A stretch of DNA of 19,750 bases. It comes from an uncultured Odoribacter sp. (GTDB lineage: Bacteria > Bacteroidota > Bacteroidia > Bacteroidales > Marinifilaceae). Below the pieces are notes generated by a model. It had not been told where the DNA came from and made no database searches. It saw only the letters and a list, made by a program, of their open reading frames with translations. A program made the translations under genes and the position numbers. Each line of letters opens with the position of its first letter. The stretch's first letter is position 1. Below are positions 7,898-15,543 of the stretch, piece by piece. The stretch covers positions 1-19,750 of the forward strand of contig URJC01000012.1 in the NCBI GenBank assembly GCA_900548135.1. Direction: 5' to 3'.

Positions 7898-9451
7898 ATG
7901 AGGAATCAGATTCTTTTGTTCTGTATGGTTGGAATCTGCTTTATTGCTGTTTCCTGTACAGGAGATTTTTTGGATACTGCTCCGGAAAACCAAACCGGTT
8001 CAGCAATTGTATTTGAAAAAACGGAATATGCTGATATGGCAGTAAACGGAATTGCAAAATTGATGAATACTCCATTTTTCTATCCGGATAAAAATACTCC
8101 AAAGACAGCTGAATTTAATGGAGAAGGGGCTATCAAAATGATCAATGGGAATTGGATGGGGAATCATTTTGTTTGTTCAAACCGGGATGGATATGGAGTT
8201 TTGTATAAAGGGACCAATTATATGTCGAATACTTCTTCGGTATATTGTTTTTATCCCTGGTGGTATTATTATATGATTATTGGAAATGCCAATACCATTG
8301 TTACCCACATTGCATTGGCGGAAGGGGTAGAAACTGACCGGCAACGGATTTTGGCACAGGCACTGACTTTCCGGGCGTATGCTTATACGATGCTGTCGCA
8401 AATATATTGTAAACGGTGGATGGATTCGGATGAAGGTAATGCGGATGGGGTGGTACTTCGTTTGACAGATTCATATGAAGCCCTGAAATTGTGTACGTTA
8501 AAGCAATTGTATAAACAGATATATGATGATTTGGATGAAGCTATTCGTCTCTTTAAACTTTCCGGGTTTGTAAGAGAAGGAAACAATCATCTTCCGGATA
8601 TACATGTGGCATATGCGATTTATGCGCGTGCAGCTTTAGTCCGTCAGGATTATAAAACTGCTGCTGCAATGGCAGTTGCAGCCCGGGAAGGTTTTCCTTT
8701 AATGACTAATGCTGAATATAGTCAGGGATTTAATGTGCCTGTTTCTGAGTGGATTTGGAGTAGTCGTAATTCCGGCGATGAATCTATCGGGCAATATGCT
8801 TTCTTTGCCCGGATTGCTTACAATTCGAGGATTACAGAAGCTTATAATTATAGTAAGTGTATTAGTAAAGAATTGTATAACCGTATTCCTCTGACGGATA
8901 TCCGGCGTCGGTTGTTTTTGAATCCCGAAGGGTACAGTTACAATTCCTCTACCGGATTGGCAAGTAAGGATTTAGCAGCTTATGCCCGGACTTTGTATGC
9001 TGATATTTACGATAAATCGCCGGTGTATGCCTATATGCAATTTAAGTTTAAGGCAAGCGATAATACGGGTGCCGGCGATGTGAATCACATCCGGGCTGCT
9101 GAAATGTATCTGATAGAGGCAGAAGCAGATTATTATCTCCATGATGAAAAAGGTGCATGTGAAGCTTTGATCGCTTTGACTAAAGATTCAGGACGTGACC
9201 CTGAATATACTTGTAGTAAAACAGGGAGAGAGTTGTTGGAAGAAATAAAGTTATACCGGGCGATAGAATTGTGGGGAGAAGGTTTTGACTGGTTTGACAT
9301 GAAACGGTGGGGAGATACTATTGAACGGAAAACATTTGACAAGGGTGGAAATTTTACTGCGAAAACTGGCTTCACTACCCGGCCGGATGAAAATAATGGT
9401 TGGTGTTGGTTGATCCCTGAGCTTGAAACTGATTATAACCCCGAAATATAG
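7898..9451 (+). CDS. SusD/RagB-family surface lipoprotein
   Basis: This 517-residue protein should be the substrate-binding lid of the SusC transporter encoded just upstream. Its signal peptide ends in AVSC, giving Cys20 as the lipidation site, followed by the typical DFLDTAPE segment. The helical repeat region includes the common SusD pattern AQALTFRAYAYTMLSQIY (about residues 153-170), and the C-terminal part contains EMYLIEAEADYYL and YRAIELWGEGFDWFDMKRWG, both standard for the family. The chain ends in LIPELETDYNPEI, close to the usual 'IP..E...NP' ending. It starts three bases after the SusC stop codon, so the two are surely cotranscribed. Aromatic residues are abundant, but none can be assigned to a ligand site without a structure. 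Confidence 0.95.
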   Translation: MRNQILLFCMVGICFIAVSCTGDFLDTAPENQTGSAIVFEKTEYADMAVNGIAKLMNTPFFYPDKNTPKTAEFNGEGAIKMINGNWMGNHFVCSNRDGYGVLYKGTNYMSNTSSVYCFYPWWYYYMIIGNANTIVTHIALAEGVETDRQRILAQALTFRAYAYTMLSQIYCKRWMDSDEGNADGVVLRLTDSYEALKLCTLKQLYKQIYDDLDEAIRLFKLSGFVREGNNHLPDIHVAYAIYARAALVRQDYKTAAAMAVAAREGFPLMTNAEYSQGFNVPVSEWIWSSRNSGDESIGQYAFFARIAYNSRITEAYNYSKCISKELYNRIPLTDIRRRLFLNPEGYSYNSSTGLASKDLAAYARTLYADIYDKSPVYAYMQFKFKASDNTGAGDVNHIRAAEMYLIEAEADYYLHDEKGACEALIALTKDSGRDPEYTCSKTGRELLEEIKLYRAIELWGEGFDWFDMKRWGDTIERKTFDKGGNFTAKTGFTTRPDENNGWCWLIPELETDYNPEI

Positions 9452-9452
9452 T

Positions 9453-9482
9453 AGTTGTCCTGAAAATTTTTTCAGGACAACT
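9453..9482. terminator. Perfect 14-bp hairpin between convergent operons, probable bidirectional terminator
   Basis: AGTTGTCCTGAAAA (9453-9466) pairs perfectly with TTTTCAGGACAACT (9469-9482) across a two-base TT centre. It lies two bases after the + strand SusD stop and 18 bases beyond the - strand amidohydrolase end. The T tract is inside the hairpin rather than after it, which is atypical for an intrinsic terminator, but the position between convergent genes favours that role. Confidence 0.65.
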
Positions 9483-9499
9483 TGCTAAAGGAGCTTGGT

Positions 9500-10746
9500 T
9501 TATTTAGTTATTATTTGTTTTTTTCCATGTTTGATGATTAGTTCAATACTTTTCAGGTTTTCAATATTGTGTAGGGGATTGTCTTTTAGGATCAACAGAT
9601 CGGCTTTTTTTCCAATGTTAACGAGCCTGTTTCTTTTTCGATTCCCAGAGCTTCTGCTGCGATGAGAGTGGCAGACCGGATAGCGTCCAGAGTAGTAAAA
9701 CCACATTGATTGACATACAGAGTGATTTCATCAAAAAGGAAAGGGTAGGCACGGGAGAGATCATTGATATAATCGGTACCGGCACAGATTTTGACGCCGT
9801 CCTGGTAGGCTTTTTTCACTACGTCTGCCGACCATTCCATATTGTTCACCATGCATAAATAGAGGGTTGGATCAAAGATTGCTCCCTGCTTTTTCACTGC
9901 TGTGATGAAAGGTGAGGAATTAATATGCTGGTGGTCAATTTTAGAGTAAAAAAGCTCGTAGTTTTTGAAAAAATCTTCAGACAGGGGGTCGGGGACATTT
10001 TCCCATTCCAGTAAATAGGCATGCGAGATGACTTCCATTCCTGCCTCTGCAACATCCTTGGGTTTGGCCGGAAAAAGAGCTGCGTGTCCCCATATTTTCA
10101 GTCCTTCTGCTTTTGCAGCTTTTACCAGAGGAAACAATTCTTCACGGGTAAAGCCGCCATATATTTTTATACCGGTGGCTCCGCAATTTTTAGCTGCTTT
10201 CATTGCTTGTTGCAAGTCTGCTCCTGGCTGAATACATTGTAACCAAGGAGCAAAGGTGGTATCTAGTCCGGCAACCATGTTTTTCTCCCGGTCATTATCC
10301 TTATAATAGGGTGGACCTGCAATAAAAGCGGCATAATGAATATCGGGACCTGCTATTTCTCCGGTGCGGACTCCGTTTTGTAAGTCTCTTAAAATACGGG
10401 CATCTCCTGCTGCATCGCGGATTGTCGTAATACCATGCAGTAAGAAATACTCCAAATGACGGATCCGGTCTGTCCGGCTTTCCTTAGGATCATTGGAGAG
10501 GTGAACATGGGCATCGATCAGACCAGGTATGGCATAGGCTCCTTTCAGATCCAGTGTATCGACTGAATGAGTGTGTTTGATCCGGGGGCGGATGGCTTTT
10601 ATTTTTCCGTTTTGGATAAGCAATTGAGTAGGTTCACTGAATTCACCTTTCCCGAAATCCAGTATTCGAACATTCCGGAGCAATAAATCCTGACTTTGAC
10701 CTTTCCAGATGGTAAAGGTCAGTAATAGAAAGAATAGAATCTTCAT
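9500..10746 (-). CDS. Exported metal-dependent amidohydrolase, reading frame broken near the C-terminus
   Basis: The protein would be a secreted binuclear-metal hydrolase of the amidohydrolase superfamily, in the imidazolonepropionase/prolidase-like branch. It has a signal peptide (about residues 1-18) and the expected ligands in order: HVH at 80-82, Lys194 in TGIKIYGG, His221, His242 and Asp325 in CAGTDY. The zero frame ends early at 9592 as ...SLTLEKKPIC (384 residues). The frame one base back continues with ADLLILKDNPLHNIENLKSI and stops at 9500. That is exactly the conserved closing strand of the family, and would give about 415 residues. The switch lies in a run of seven A residues. It could be a lost base, a sequencing slip or a -1 frameshift site. 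The gene starts six bases after the TlpA-like gene and is last in its operon; a dipeptidase role is inference. Confidence 0.8.
9604..9610 (-). other. In-frame A AAA AAG heptamer, candidate -1 frameshift site
   Basis: On the coding strand the zero-frame codons are GAA AAA AAG, so the heptamer A AAA AAG is in the phase needed for tandem -1 slippage, as at the E. coli dnaX site. Slipping back one base makes the next codons GCC GAT CTG, restoring the family ADLLIL motif and 34 further codons. Only a weak 4-bp GATC/GATC hairpin (9590-9601) follows, and no strong Shine-Dalgarno-like stimulator lies upstream. Indel error in the A run is the simpler alternative. Confidence 0.4.
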
Positions 10747-10752
10747 GGGCTT

Positions 10753-11838
10753 TTATTTTTTTAGAAAGATATTGATTTCTTCTTCTGTCGGATTTGTGGC
10801 TATTATTTTGCCCGAAGGGTCGATCAGGTAAACAGTTGGAACTTGGTTGACTTTATAGGCTTGGCGGACCATGCTGTTCTTAAAGCCAGCCGGATCATTC
10901 AATTGTGTCCAGGAGACTTTGTCTTCTTTTACGGCTTTCAGCCATTGTTGCTGCTGATCATCCAGGGAAATAGAAATCACTTCCAGCCCCTGTTCCTTTA
11001 ATTCAGGATAGTGTTTATACAGTTCTTTGTTTTTTTCCCGGCAAGGAGCACACCAGGAGGCCCAAAAATCAACCAGGACATATTTGCCCCGATAATCAGT
11101 TAAAGCCACTTTTTTCCCTTGTATGTCTGGTAGAATGAAAGCGGGAGCTTCACCGGTTAATTGTGCCGCTTTTAGTTGCTCGTAGGTCTTTATAATCTGT
11201 TCTTTCATCCCGCAATCCGGCAGGCTGTCCCCAAGTGCTTCTATTGCCTGGGTGAATGATTTGTAGCTATTTTCATAGAAATACAGCACCCGGTAGATGA
11301 TGTATTGGGCAATTTCTGTACCGGCAAACTGACGGATTCCGGTTAAACGGAAGGCTTCATTGTCCGCAAATTGCCGGGACAGAACGGCGCTTCGTTCTGC
11401 TTTGTGATGGATATCACTGATGGTATCATAGCCCATTGACAGACGGTTGTAGGTTTCCTCTCTGTTGTTTGCTTCCTGTAAATAGGTTGTAAAACGATTT
11501 TGCAAGGAAGAGGAATCTGCGGAGATAAAATAATAATGTCCGTTTTTTTCTATTAGGGTATAATGTTGATTTTCAGCATAAATTGGAATTTTGATATAAT
11601 CTTTGTCCAATTGGACAATGAGCAGACTACCGGAAGGAATTTGACCTTCTAAACTGAAACTGCCATCAGTTTGTATAGGCAGAGTGAATAGACTGCTGTC
11701 CCGGTGAGTATGGGGAAGGCGTAAGTGTAATTCCTGGCTTTGGGGTATTTTTTCAAACTTTCCACTTAAGCGGAAAGACGGAGATTGCTGACAGGCAACC
11801 AAAAGCAAGATACAGATTGAAAATAAATAGGTTTTCAT
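10753..11838 (-). CDS. TlpA-type thiol-disulfide oxidoreductase lipoprotein
   Basis: I start this gene at ATG 11838 (361 residues); a TTG two codons earlier is less likely. The signal peptide ends in LVAC, so Cys16 should be lipidated and the protein envelope-anchored. The N-terminal part (about 20-110) is beta-rich and resembles the DUF4369-type domain often found before redoxin domains in Bacteroidota. A helical middle segment follows (about 110-225). The redoxin/TlpA domain (about 230-358) carries FWASWCAPCRE with active-site Cys263 and Cys266 and the cis-proline loop QVPT (Pro334). It should reduce disulfides or thiol substrates outside the cytoplasm. It follows the PKD-like gene after 116 bases, the longest gap in this operon and the site of a hairpin, and precedes the amidohydrolase by six bases. 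Confidence 0.9.
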   Translation of the reverse strand: MKTYLFSICILLLVACQQSPSFRLSGKFEKIPQSQELHLRLPHTHRDSSLFTLPIQTDGSFSLEGQIPSGSLLIVQLDKDYIKIPIYAENQHYTLIEKNGHYYFISADSSSLQNRFTTYLQEANNREETYNRLSMGYDTISDIHHKAERSAVLSRQFADNEAFRLTGIRQFAGTEIAQYIIYRVLYFYENSYKSFTQAIEALGDSLPDCGMKEQIIKTYEQLKAAQLTGEAPAFILPDIQGKKVALTDYRGKYVLVDFWASWCAPCREKNKELYKHYPELKEQGLEVISISLDDQQQQWLKAVKEDKVSWTQLNDPAGFKNSMVRQAYKVNQVPTVYLIDPSGKIIATNPTEEEINIFLKK

Positions 11839-11887
11839 AAACAATTATTTTGGATGAAGGGGAATTGGAATGATTAGGGAAATCCTC

Positions 11888-11923
11888 TGTATTCCTGTTA
11901 TTTTAAATAACTGTAAGAATACA
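11888..11923 (-). promoter_or_regulatory. Two-part hairpin in the gap before the TlpA-like gene
   Basis: TGTATTC (11888-11894) pairs with GAATACA (11917-11923), and inside it GTTAT (11897-11901) pairs with ATAAC (11907-11911), leaving small unequal internal loops. No T run follows on the coding strand. It may mark a processing or partial-termination point that sets different levels for the lipoprotein genes and the downstream enzymes, or a new transcript start nearby. Confidence 0.4.
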
Positions 11924-11954
11924 AAGGACTTCCGGACAATCTGGAATTAGGATG

Positions 11955-13331
11955 TTATTCTTTGTAAATCATCTCAACGATTTCTCCGGCTATTCCCGTT
12001 TCATGCCATAATTCAGTACGGGTTTTATTGTCGAAACAATAAACATCTCCTATGTATTCTCCGTCACTGGAATTTACAGCGATATACAATTTGGATTCAT
12101 CCGGGCTTAAAATCATGGTTTTTATTACATCTCCGTCTTTACCTACGATGAAATCCGGTTGGCTTTGGAAATGTCCCTGTGAGCTATAGTCGTAACGGAA
12201 TACCTTGTTTCCGACGGAATAATACAGGATGACGGATTCCTGGCTGGCAAGAAAAGCACTGTGTGTCGTGATTCCGCTTCCTGTAACCGGAGTGACAGAA
12301 TGTATCACGGGAACCAGAGGGGAAATATCTACAATTTCTATGATGCCTGTCGTCTTATGCTGCACAAAAACTAACGCTTCTTCTCCATGTTTGCAAGGGA
12401 TCATATCGACCAGGGTTTTTCCTTTGAAAGTTTCTGGTAATAAGGAAGAACATTGCCATTCTCCGTATAATAACATGCCAAATGTATTGTCATAGAAAAG
12501 AATGTCGTCGCTGTATTTTCCATTATATAAACGCATTCCTTTGTCTGCCAGATATGCACCCGGGTACATCATTTCCAGCATTTTTTGAGGGGCGTTCATG
12601 TAACCATCCTGACTGTTGTCGAAACTTAACATCTTGCCTCCCCCTAAGAAAGTGAGTCCAAAGGAACCACTGCTATTACCGATCATATACTTCAATTCCG
12701 GGTCAGGATTGGGAATCTTTTTCTCGGCTGCAAAAGTTTTGTCGTTCACTAGAACAATTTGAGTCGGATCTTCGGTCGCAATGTAAAGTTTGCCAGCCTG
12801 TTGCAATAAAGCTGTTGGTTTCTTACCCAAAGATACCAGGGGATTATTCAGGCTGTAGGCATTTAATTGAAATTTCGTATTTTCAATGTCTTCACGTTTA
12901 AAAGATACCATCGAGCCGTTATTGAATTGGCTTAGTACGACCAGGCCTTCTTCGTATGGGGAAGTTACTTTCAATCGAAAATCCAGATAGGCTTCTCCGT
13001 CTTCGTTTGAGACGATCAGCCTACCCTGTACACCTTGGTCCTGGGTCAATTCAGTACATAAATAAGTCAGGTCTTTTTCTTTAGATACTTCTTGATAGTT
13101 GATTTCCCAACGGTAACTAACCGGTTTTGCCTGGTAAGTTTGTTCAATTTCCGGGGCTTCCAGTTTAAATTCAGACCATTGGTCACAACGATAGGGGTCC
13201 TTTTCAAATTGAGTTTTGAATTTGATCTGGGATATATGATTTAATCCCAAATCAGATTTATCATCTATGCATGAAGCAAAGAGTAATATCAGAATTCCTA
13301 AAAGATAATATTTTTTCATAATGATATTCAT
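11955..13331 (-). CDS. PKD-like family surface lipoprotein
   Basis: The 458-residue protein begins with a signal peptide ending in FASC (Cys21). The ATG at 13331 is used; an in-frame ATG at 13319 would give the more usual MKKYYLLG start and cannot be excluded. Residues about 25-130 form a beta-sandwich region with YRWEIN and RLIVSNEDGEAYLDFRLKV, typical of the PKD-like lipoprotein family found with SusCD pairs. After the YEEGLVVLS segment (about 132-140) the rest is a series of short beta repeats resembling a propeller, for example SPDESKLYIAVN near 413-424. No catalytic residues are evident. It lies 11 bases after the DUF4843 gene. In family context it probably helps SusD hold or present the substrate at the cell surface, but its ligand is unknown. 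Confidence 0.8.
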   Translation of the reverse strand: MNIIMKKYYLLGILILLFASCIDDKSDLGLNHISQIKFKTQFEKDPYRCDQWSEFKLEAPEIEQTYQAKPVSYRWEINYQEVSKEKDLTYLCTELTQDQGVQGRLIVSNEDGEAYLDFRLKVTSPYEEGLVVLSQFNNGSMVSFKREDIENTKFQLNAYSLNNPLVSLGKKPTALLQQAGKLYIATEDPTQIVLVNDKTFAAEKKIPNPDPELKYMIGNSSGSFGLTFLGGGKMLSFDNSQDGYMNAPQKMLEMMYPGAYLADKGMRLYNGKYSDDILFYDNTFGMLLYGEWQCSSLLPETFKGKTLVDMIPCKHGEEALVFVQHKTTGIIEIVDISPLVPVIHSVTPVTGSGITTHSAFLASQESVILYYSVGNKVFRYDYSSQGHFQSQPDFIVGKDGDVIKTMILSPDESKLYIAVNSSDGEYIGDVYCFDNKTRTELWHETGIAGEIVEMIYKE

Positions 13332-13342
13332 TTCATGATTAA

Positions 13343-14038
13343 TTATTCAAATGGCCACCAAATATTTTCTTCAAAAATGAAGCCCGCTTCCGGATGTTCC
13401 TGGGCGTAATCGTAGACCTGGGTTTTGAAGGCATACATGATTTCCAGATAAGAGGCAGTGGCTTGCTCTCCCTTTTCAGGGCTGCCGTAATAAGCTATCA
13501 AACGCTGGTATTTGCCGGGTTGGTAAGGACCTGTACTACCTAAGTTGGGAGTCCACCATGCGGGTTCCTCCAGGTAGTTATTCATGGTCAGTACGGCTGT
13601 CAGGCTTTCTGTAATGCCTGTCTGGAATTCATCGTTTGCCACTAATTTCAGAACTAAGCGGAAAGAGGTGTCCGTGTCGGGCATTTTATCCCGGATAAGT
13701 TCTATCGGAAAGTAGGCATTTACGGAATCCGGTAGTAAAGAGTATTCCTCTTGTAACGCAACATAGTGAATGTCTTTTTGGGCTGTACTTTGGGCTTCAT
13801 CTACTTCGATTTTGTATTTCATCTCGTGTGTAGCTTTCATTCCCAGCATCTTCACCGGATAATAGAACGTATGGCGGGTATATTCTGCCAATTGATCCCC
13901 GAAGGAATAATTGAGACTGTCTGCATTGAAATAGATTCGGGGTATATTGTCATAGAAACCGTCGGTATTGTCTTCACAGGCTGTAAATCCGATGAATAGC
14001 ATCGTGATACCCAATATATTATAAAATATCTTTTTCAT
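13343..14038 (-). CDS. DUF4843-type surface lipoprotein
   Basis: The 231-residue product has a signal peptide ending in FTAC (Cys21), then CEDNTDGFYDNIPRIYFN, which resembles the start of DUF4843 proteins. The middle is beta-rich and includes DTSFRLVLKLVANDEFQTG. A tryptophan pair sits at EPAWWTPN and another closes the chain (IWWPFE). Proteins of this family are encoded between SusD and PKD-like lipoproteins in Bacteroidota uptake operons, as here, with 11-base gaps on both sides. The likely role is an accessory surface-exposed substrate binder. No enzyme motif is visible, and the family has no settled biochemical function that I know of. Confidence 0.8.
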   Translation of the reverse strand: MKKIFYNILGITMLFIGFTACEDNTDGFYDNIPRIYFNADSLNYSFGDQLAEYTRHTFYYPVKMLGMKATHEMKYKIEVDEAQSTAQKDIHYVALQEEYSLLPDSVNAYFPIELIRDKMPDTDTSFRLVLKLVANDEFQTGITESLTAVLTMNNYLEEPAWWTPNLGSTGPYQPGKYQRLIAYYGSPEKGEQATASYLEIMYAFKTQVYDYAQEHPEAGFIFEENIWWPFE

Positions 14039-14049
14039 TTTCTTCAGAG

Positions 14050-15534
14050 TTATTTGTTAGTGTTTCCGAATTCTTTCTCATCTTCAGGCCAGGGGAGAAT
14101 AAAGATGGCATTGGAAGGAGCTATGGTTACATTTACTTTTGACGGACTGGTAAATCCTTCATATTGATATTTGTGTTCGAAGAAAGTCTGACCTTCTCCC
14201 CAGAATTCTTTCAGTCGTTCTTTCATTAGTTCTTGTCTGAATTTCTCTTTGGAATCGAGTCGGTTGGCTTGCATGTCCATTAAACCACGGCTATTGCGCA
14301 CTGCATTGAAGTAGGCGATGGCCTGGGTTGGATTGGAGTCATAGAGAGCTTCTGCTGCAATGTAATACATCTCTGGCAAACGCAGTAGGCATATTCCTTT
14401 TATCGCTTGTTCCTGTGCAGAGGAATTGCTGGCTTCTTCTTCTAGAAAACGACTGAAAGAGATGTTCGTACTATCAACTACATAATCAAAAAATTCATCG
14501 TAACGGTAATCATGATCATCTGGCCCGAGAGGGGTTTCTTTGTAAATCTTTTCGTAATCTTTCCGGACCTCTAAGCGGGTATCACTACCGGTAGCTTGTC
14601 GTTTGGCAATGAACATTTTATAGAGAGGAGTGTATAATTTGTTATTAAACAATCCCCAGATTAATTCCTGGTTTCCTGGATATTTTTTAGCCTTTTTCAG
14701 GTCATTATGGGAATTGATCAGGTGCAATTGGCTGGAAGAAATTATTTTTTCAGCATAGATTCCGGCACTGTCCAGATCACCTTTGAATCTGAATACTCTG
14801 GCTTTGATTCCGTATACGGCATAAAGGTTTACCTGGGTGTAACGGTTGTTCCGGTAGGGAGAGGAATTACTTCCCGTAGAAAGTAACGTGTCATTCGCCA
14901 ATAAATATTGGGCTGTATTCAAGTCTTCTAATATATTCTCATACGTTTCTTTTAGTGTGAACAACTGTTTGTTCTGTAAATCGAATGTGTAAGCATAGGG
15001 GATACCTCCGGCTGTCGGATTACGTCGTATATCGTCACAATACAACCGTAATATGTCAAAGTGGAGAAAGGCCCGAAGGGCGTAAGATTCTCCCTTAATC
15101 AAACGATAGTCCGGATCAGCATTCAGATTGACGGAAGCAATGTTGCCCAATACGTTATTGATATAGGAAATACATTTGTAGGAATTTGTCCAGATGCCTT
15201 CTACTGTTGGTTGTACTGACTGGTCTGCATAGTTATATTCCTGTATTTTCTGTACTTTCTGATAATAATCTCCCAGAGAGTGGGAAGGATAGAAAAGTTG
15301 CCCCAATTGTTCTACAAAACCAAAACTCAGATTTTCACCATAAAGGACACTTTGGGCCATGCTGGCATAAATACCATACATAGCATCCCGGTAACCTTGT
15401 ATGTCTTCAAATATTTTATCCTGAGTCACTTTTCCCGCCGGATTTACATCCAGAAAACTGTCGCATCCTGAGAAGGTCATAATAGCCAATAACCCCATGG
15501 AAAATCGATATAATATTTTTTTCATAGTATTCAT
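14050..15534 (-). CDS. SusD/RagB-family surface lipoprotein (STN-SusC operon)
   Basis: The 494-residue protein carries a signal peptide ending in FSGC (Cys24), followed by DSFLDVNPAGKV. The ATG at 15534 is used; ATG 15525 is the alternative. Helical SusD features include GESYALRAFLHFDILRLY (about residues 148-165), RLPEMYYIAAEALYDSN and LMKERLKEFWGEGQTFFEHK. It ends in ILPWPEDEKEFGN, an ending I associate with the SusD subgroup encoded beside DUF4843 and PKD-like genes. This differs from the SusD at 7898-9451, which ends in ETDYNPEI, so the two pairs are probably not recent duplicates. It begins nine bases after the SusC stop codon. Its natural SusC partner is frame-broken in this sequence, so whether it still takes part in transport is uncertain. 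Confidence 0.93.
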   Translation of the reverse strand: MNTMKKILYRFSMGLLAIMTFSGCDSFLDVNPAGKVTQDKIFEDIQGYRDAMYGIYASMAQSVLYGENLSFGFVEQLGQLFYPSHSLGDYYQKVQKIQEYNYADQSVQPTVEGIWTNSYKCISYINNVLGNIASVNLNADPDYRLIKGESYALRAFLHFDILRLYCDDIRRNPTAGGIPYAYTFDLQNKQLFTLKETYENILEDLNTAQYLLANDTLLSTGSNSSPYRNNRYTQVNLYAVYGIKARVFRFKGDLDSAGIYAEKIISSSQLHLINSHNDLKKAKKYPGNQELIWGLFNNKLYTPLYKMFIAKRQATGSDTRLEVRKDYEKIYKETPLGPDDHDYRYDEFFDYVVDSTNISFSRFLEEEASNSSAQEQAIKGICLLRLPEMYYIAAEALYDSNPTQAIAYFNAVRNSRGLMDMQANRLDSKEKFRQELMKERLKEFWGEGQTFFEHKYQYEGFTSPSKVNVTIAPSNAIFILPWPEDEKEFGNTNK

Positions 15535-15543
15535 TGTTTTATC

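Noticed and set aside
9500..9706. Separate small - strand gene of 68 residues
   Set aside because: Its last 34 residues are the conserved end of the amidohydrolase; the part before that is out-of-frame reading of the same gene.
11836..11844. TTG start two codons upstream for the TlpA-like lipoprotein
   Set aside because: The ATG at 11838 gives a normal MKTYLF signal peptide start, so the extension is unnecessary.
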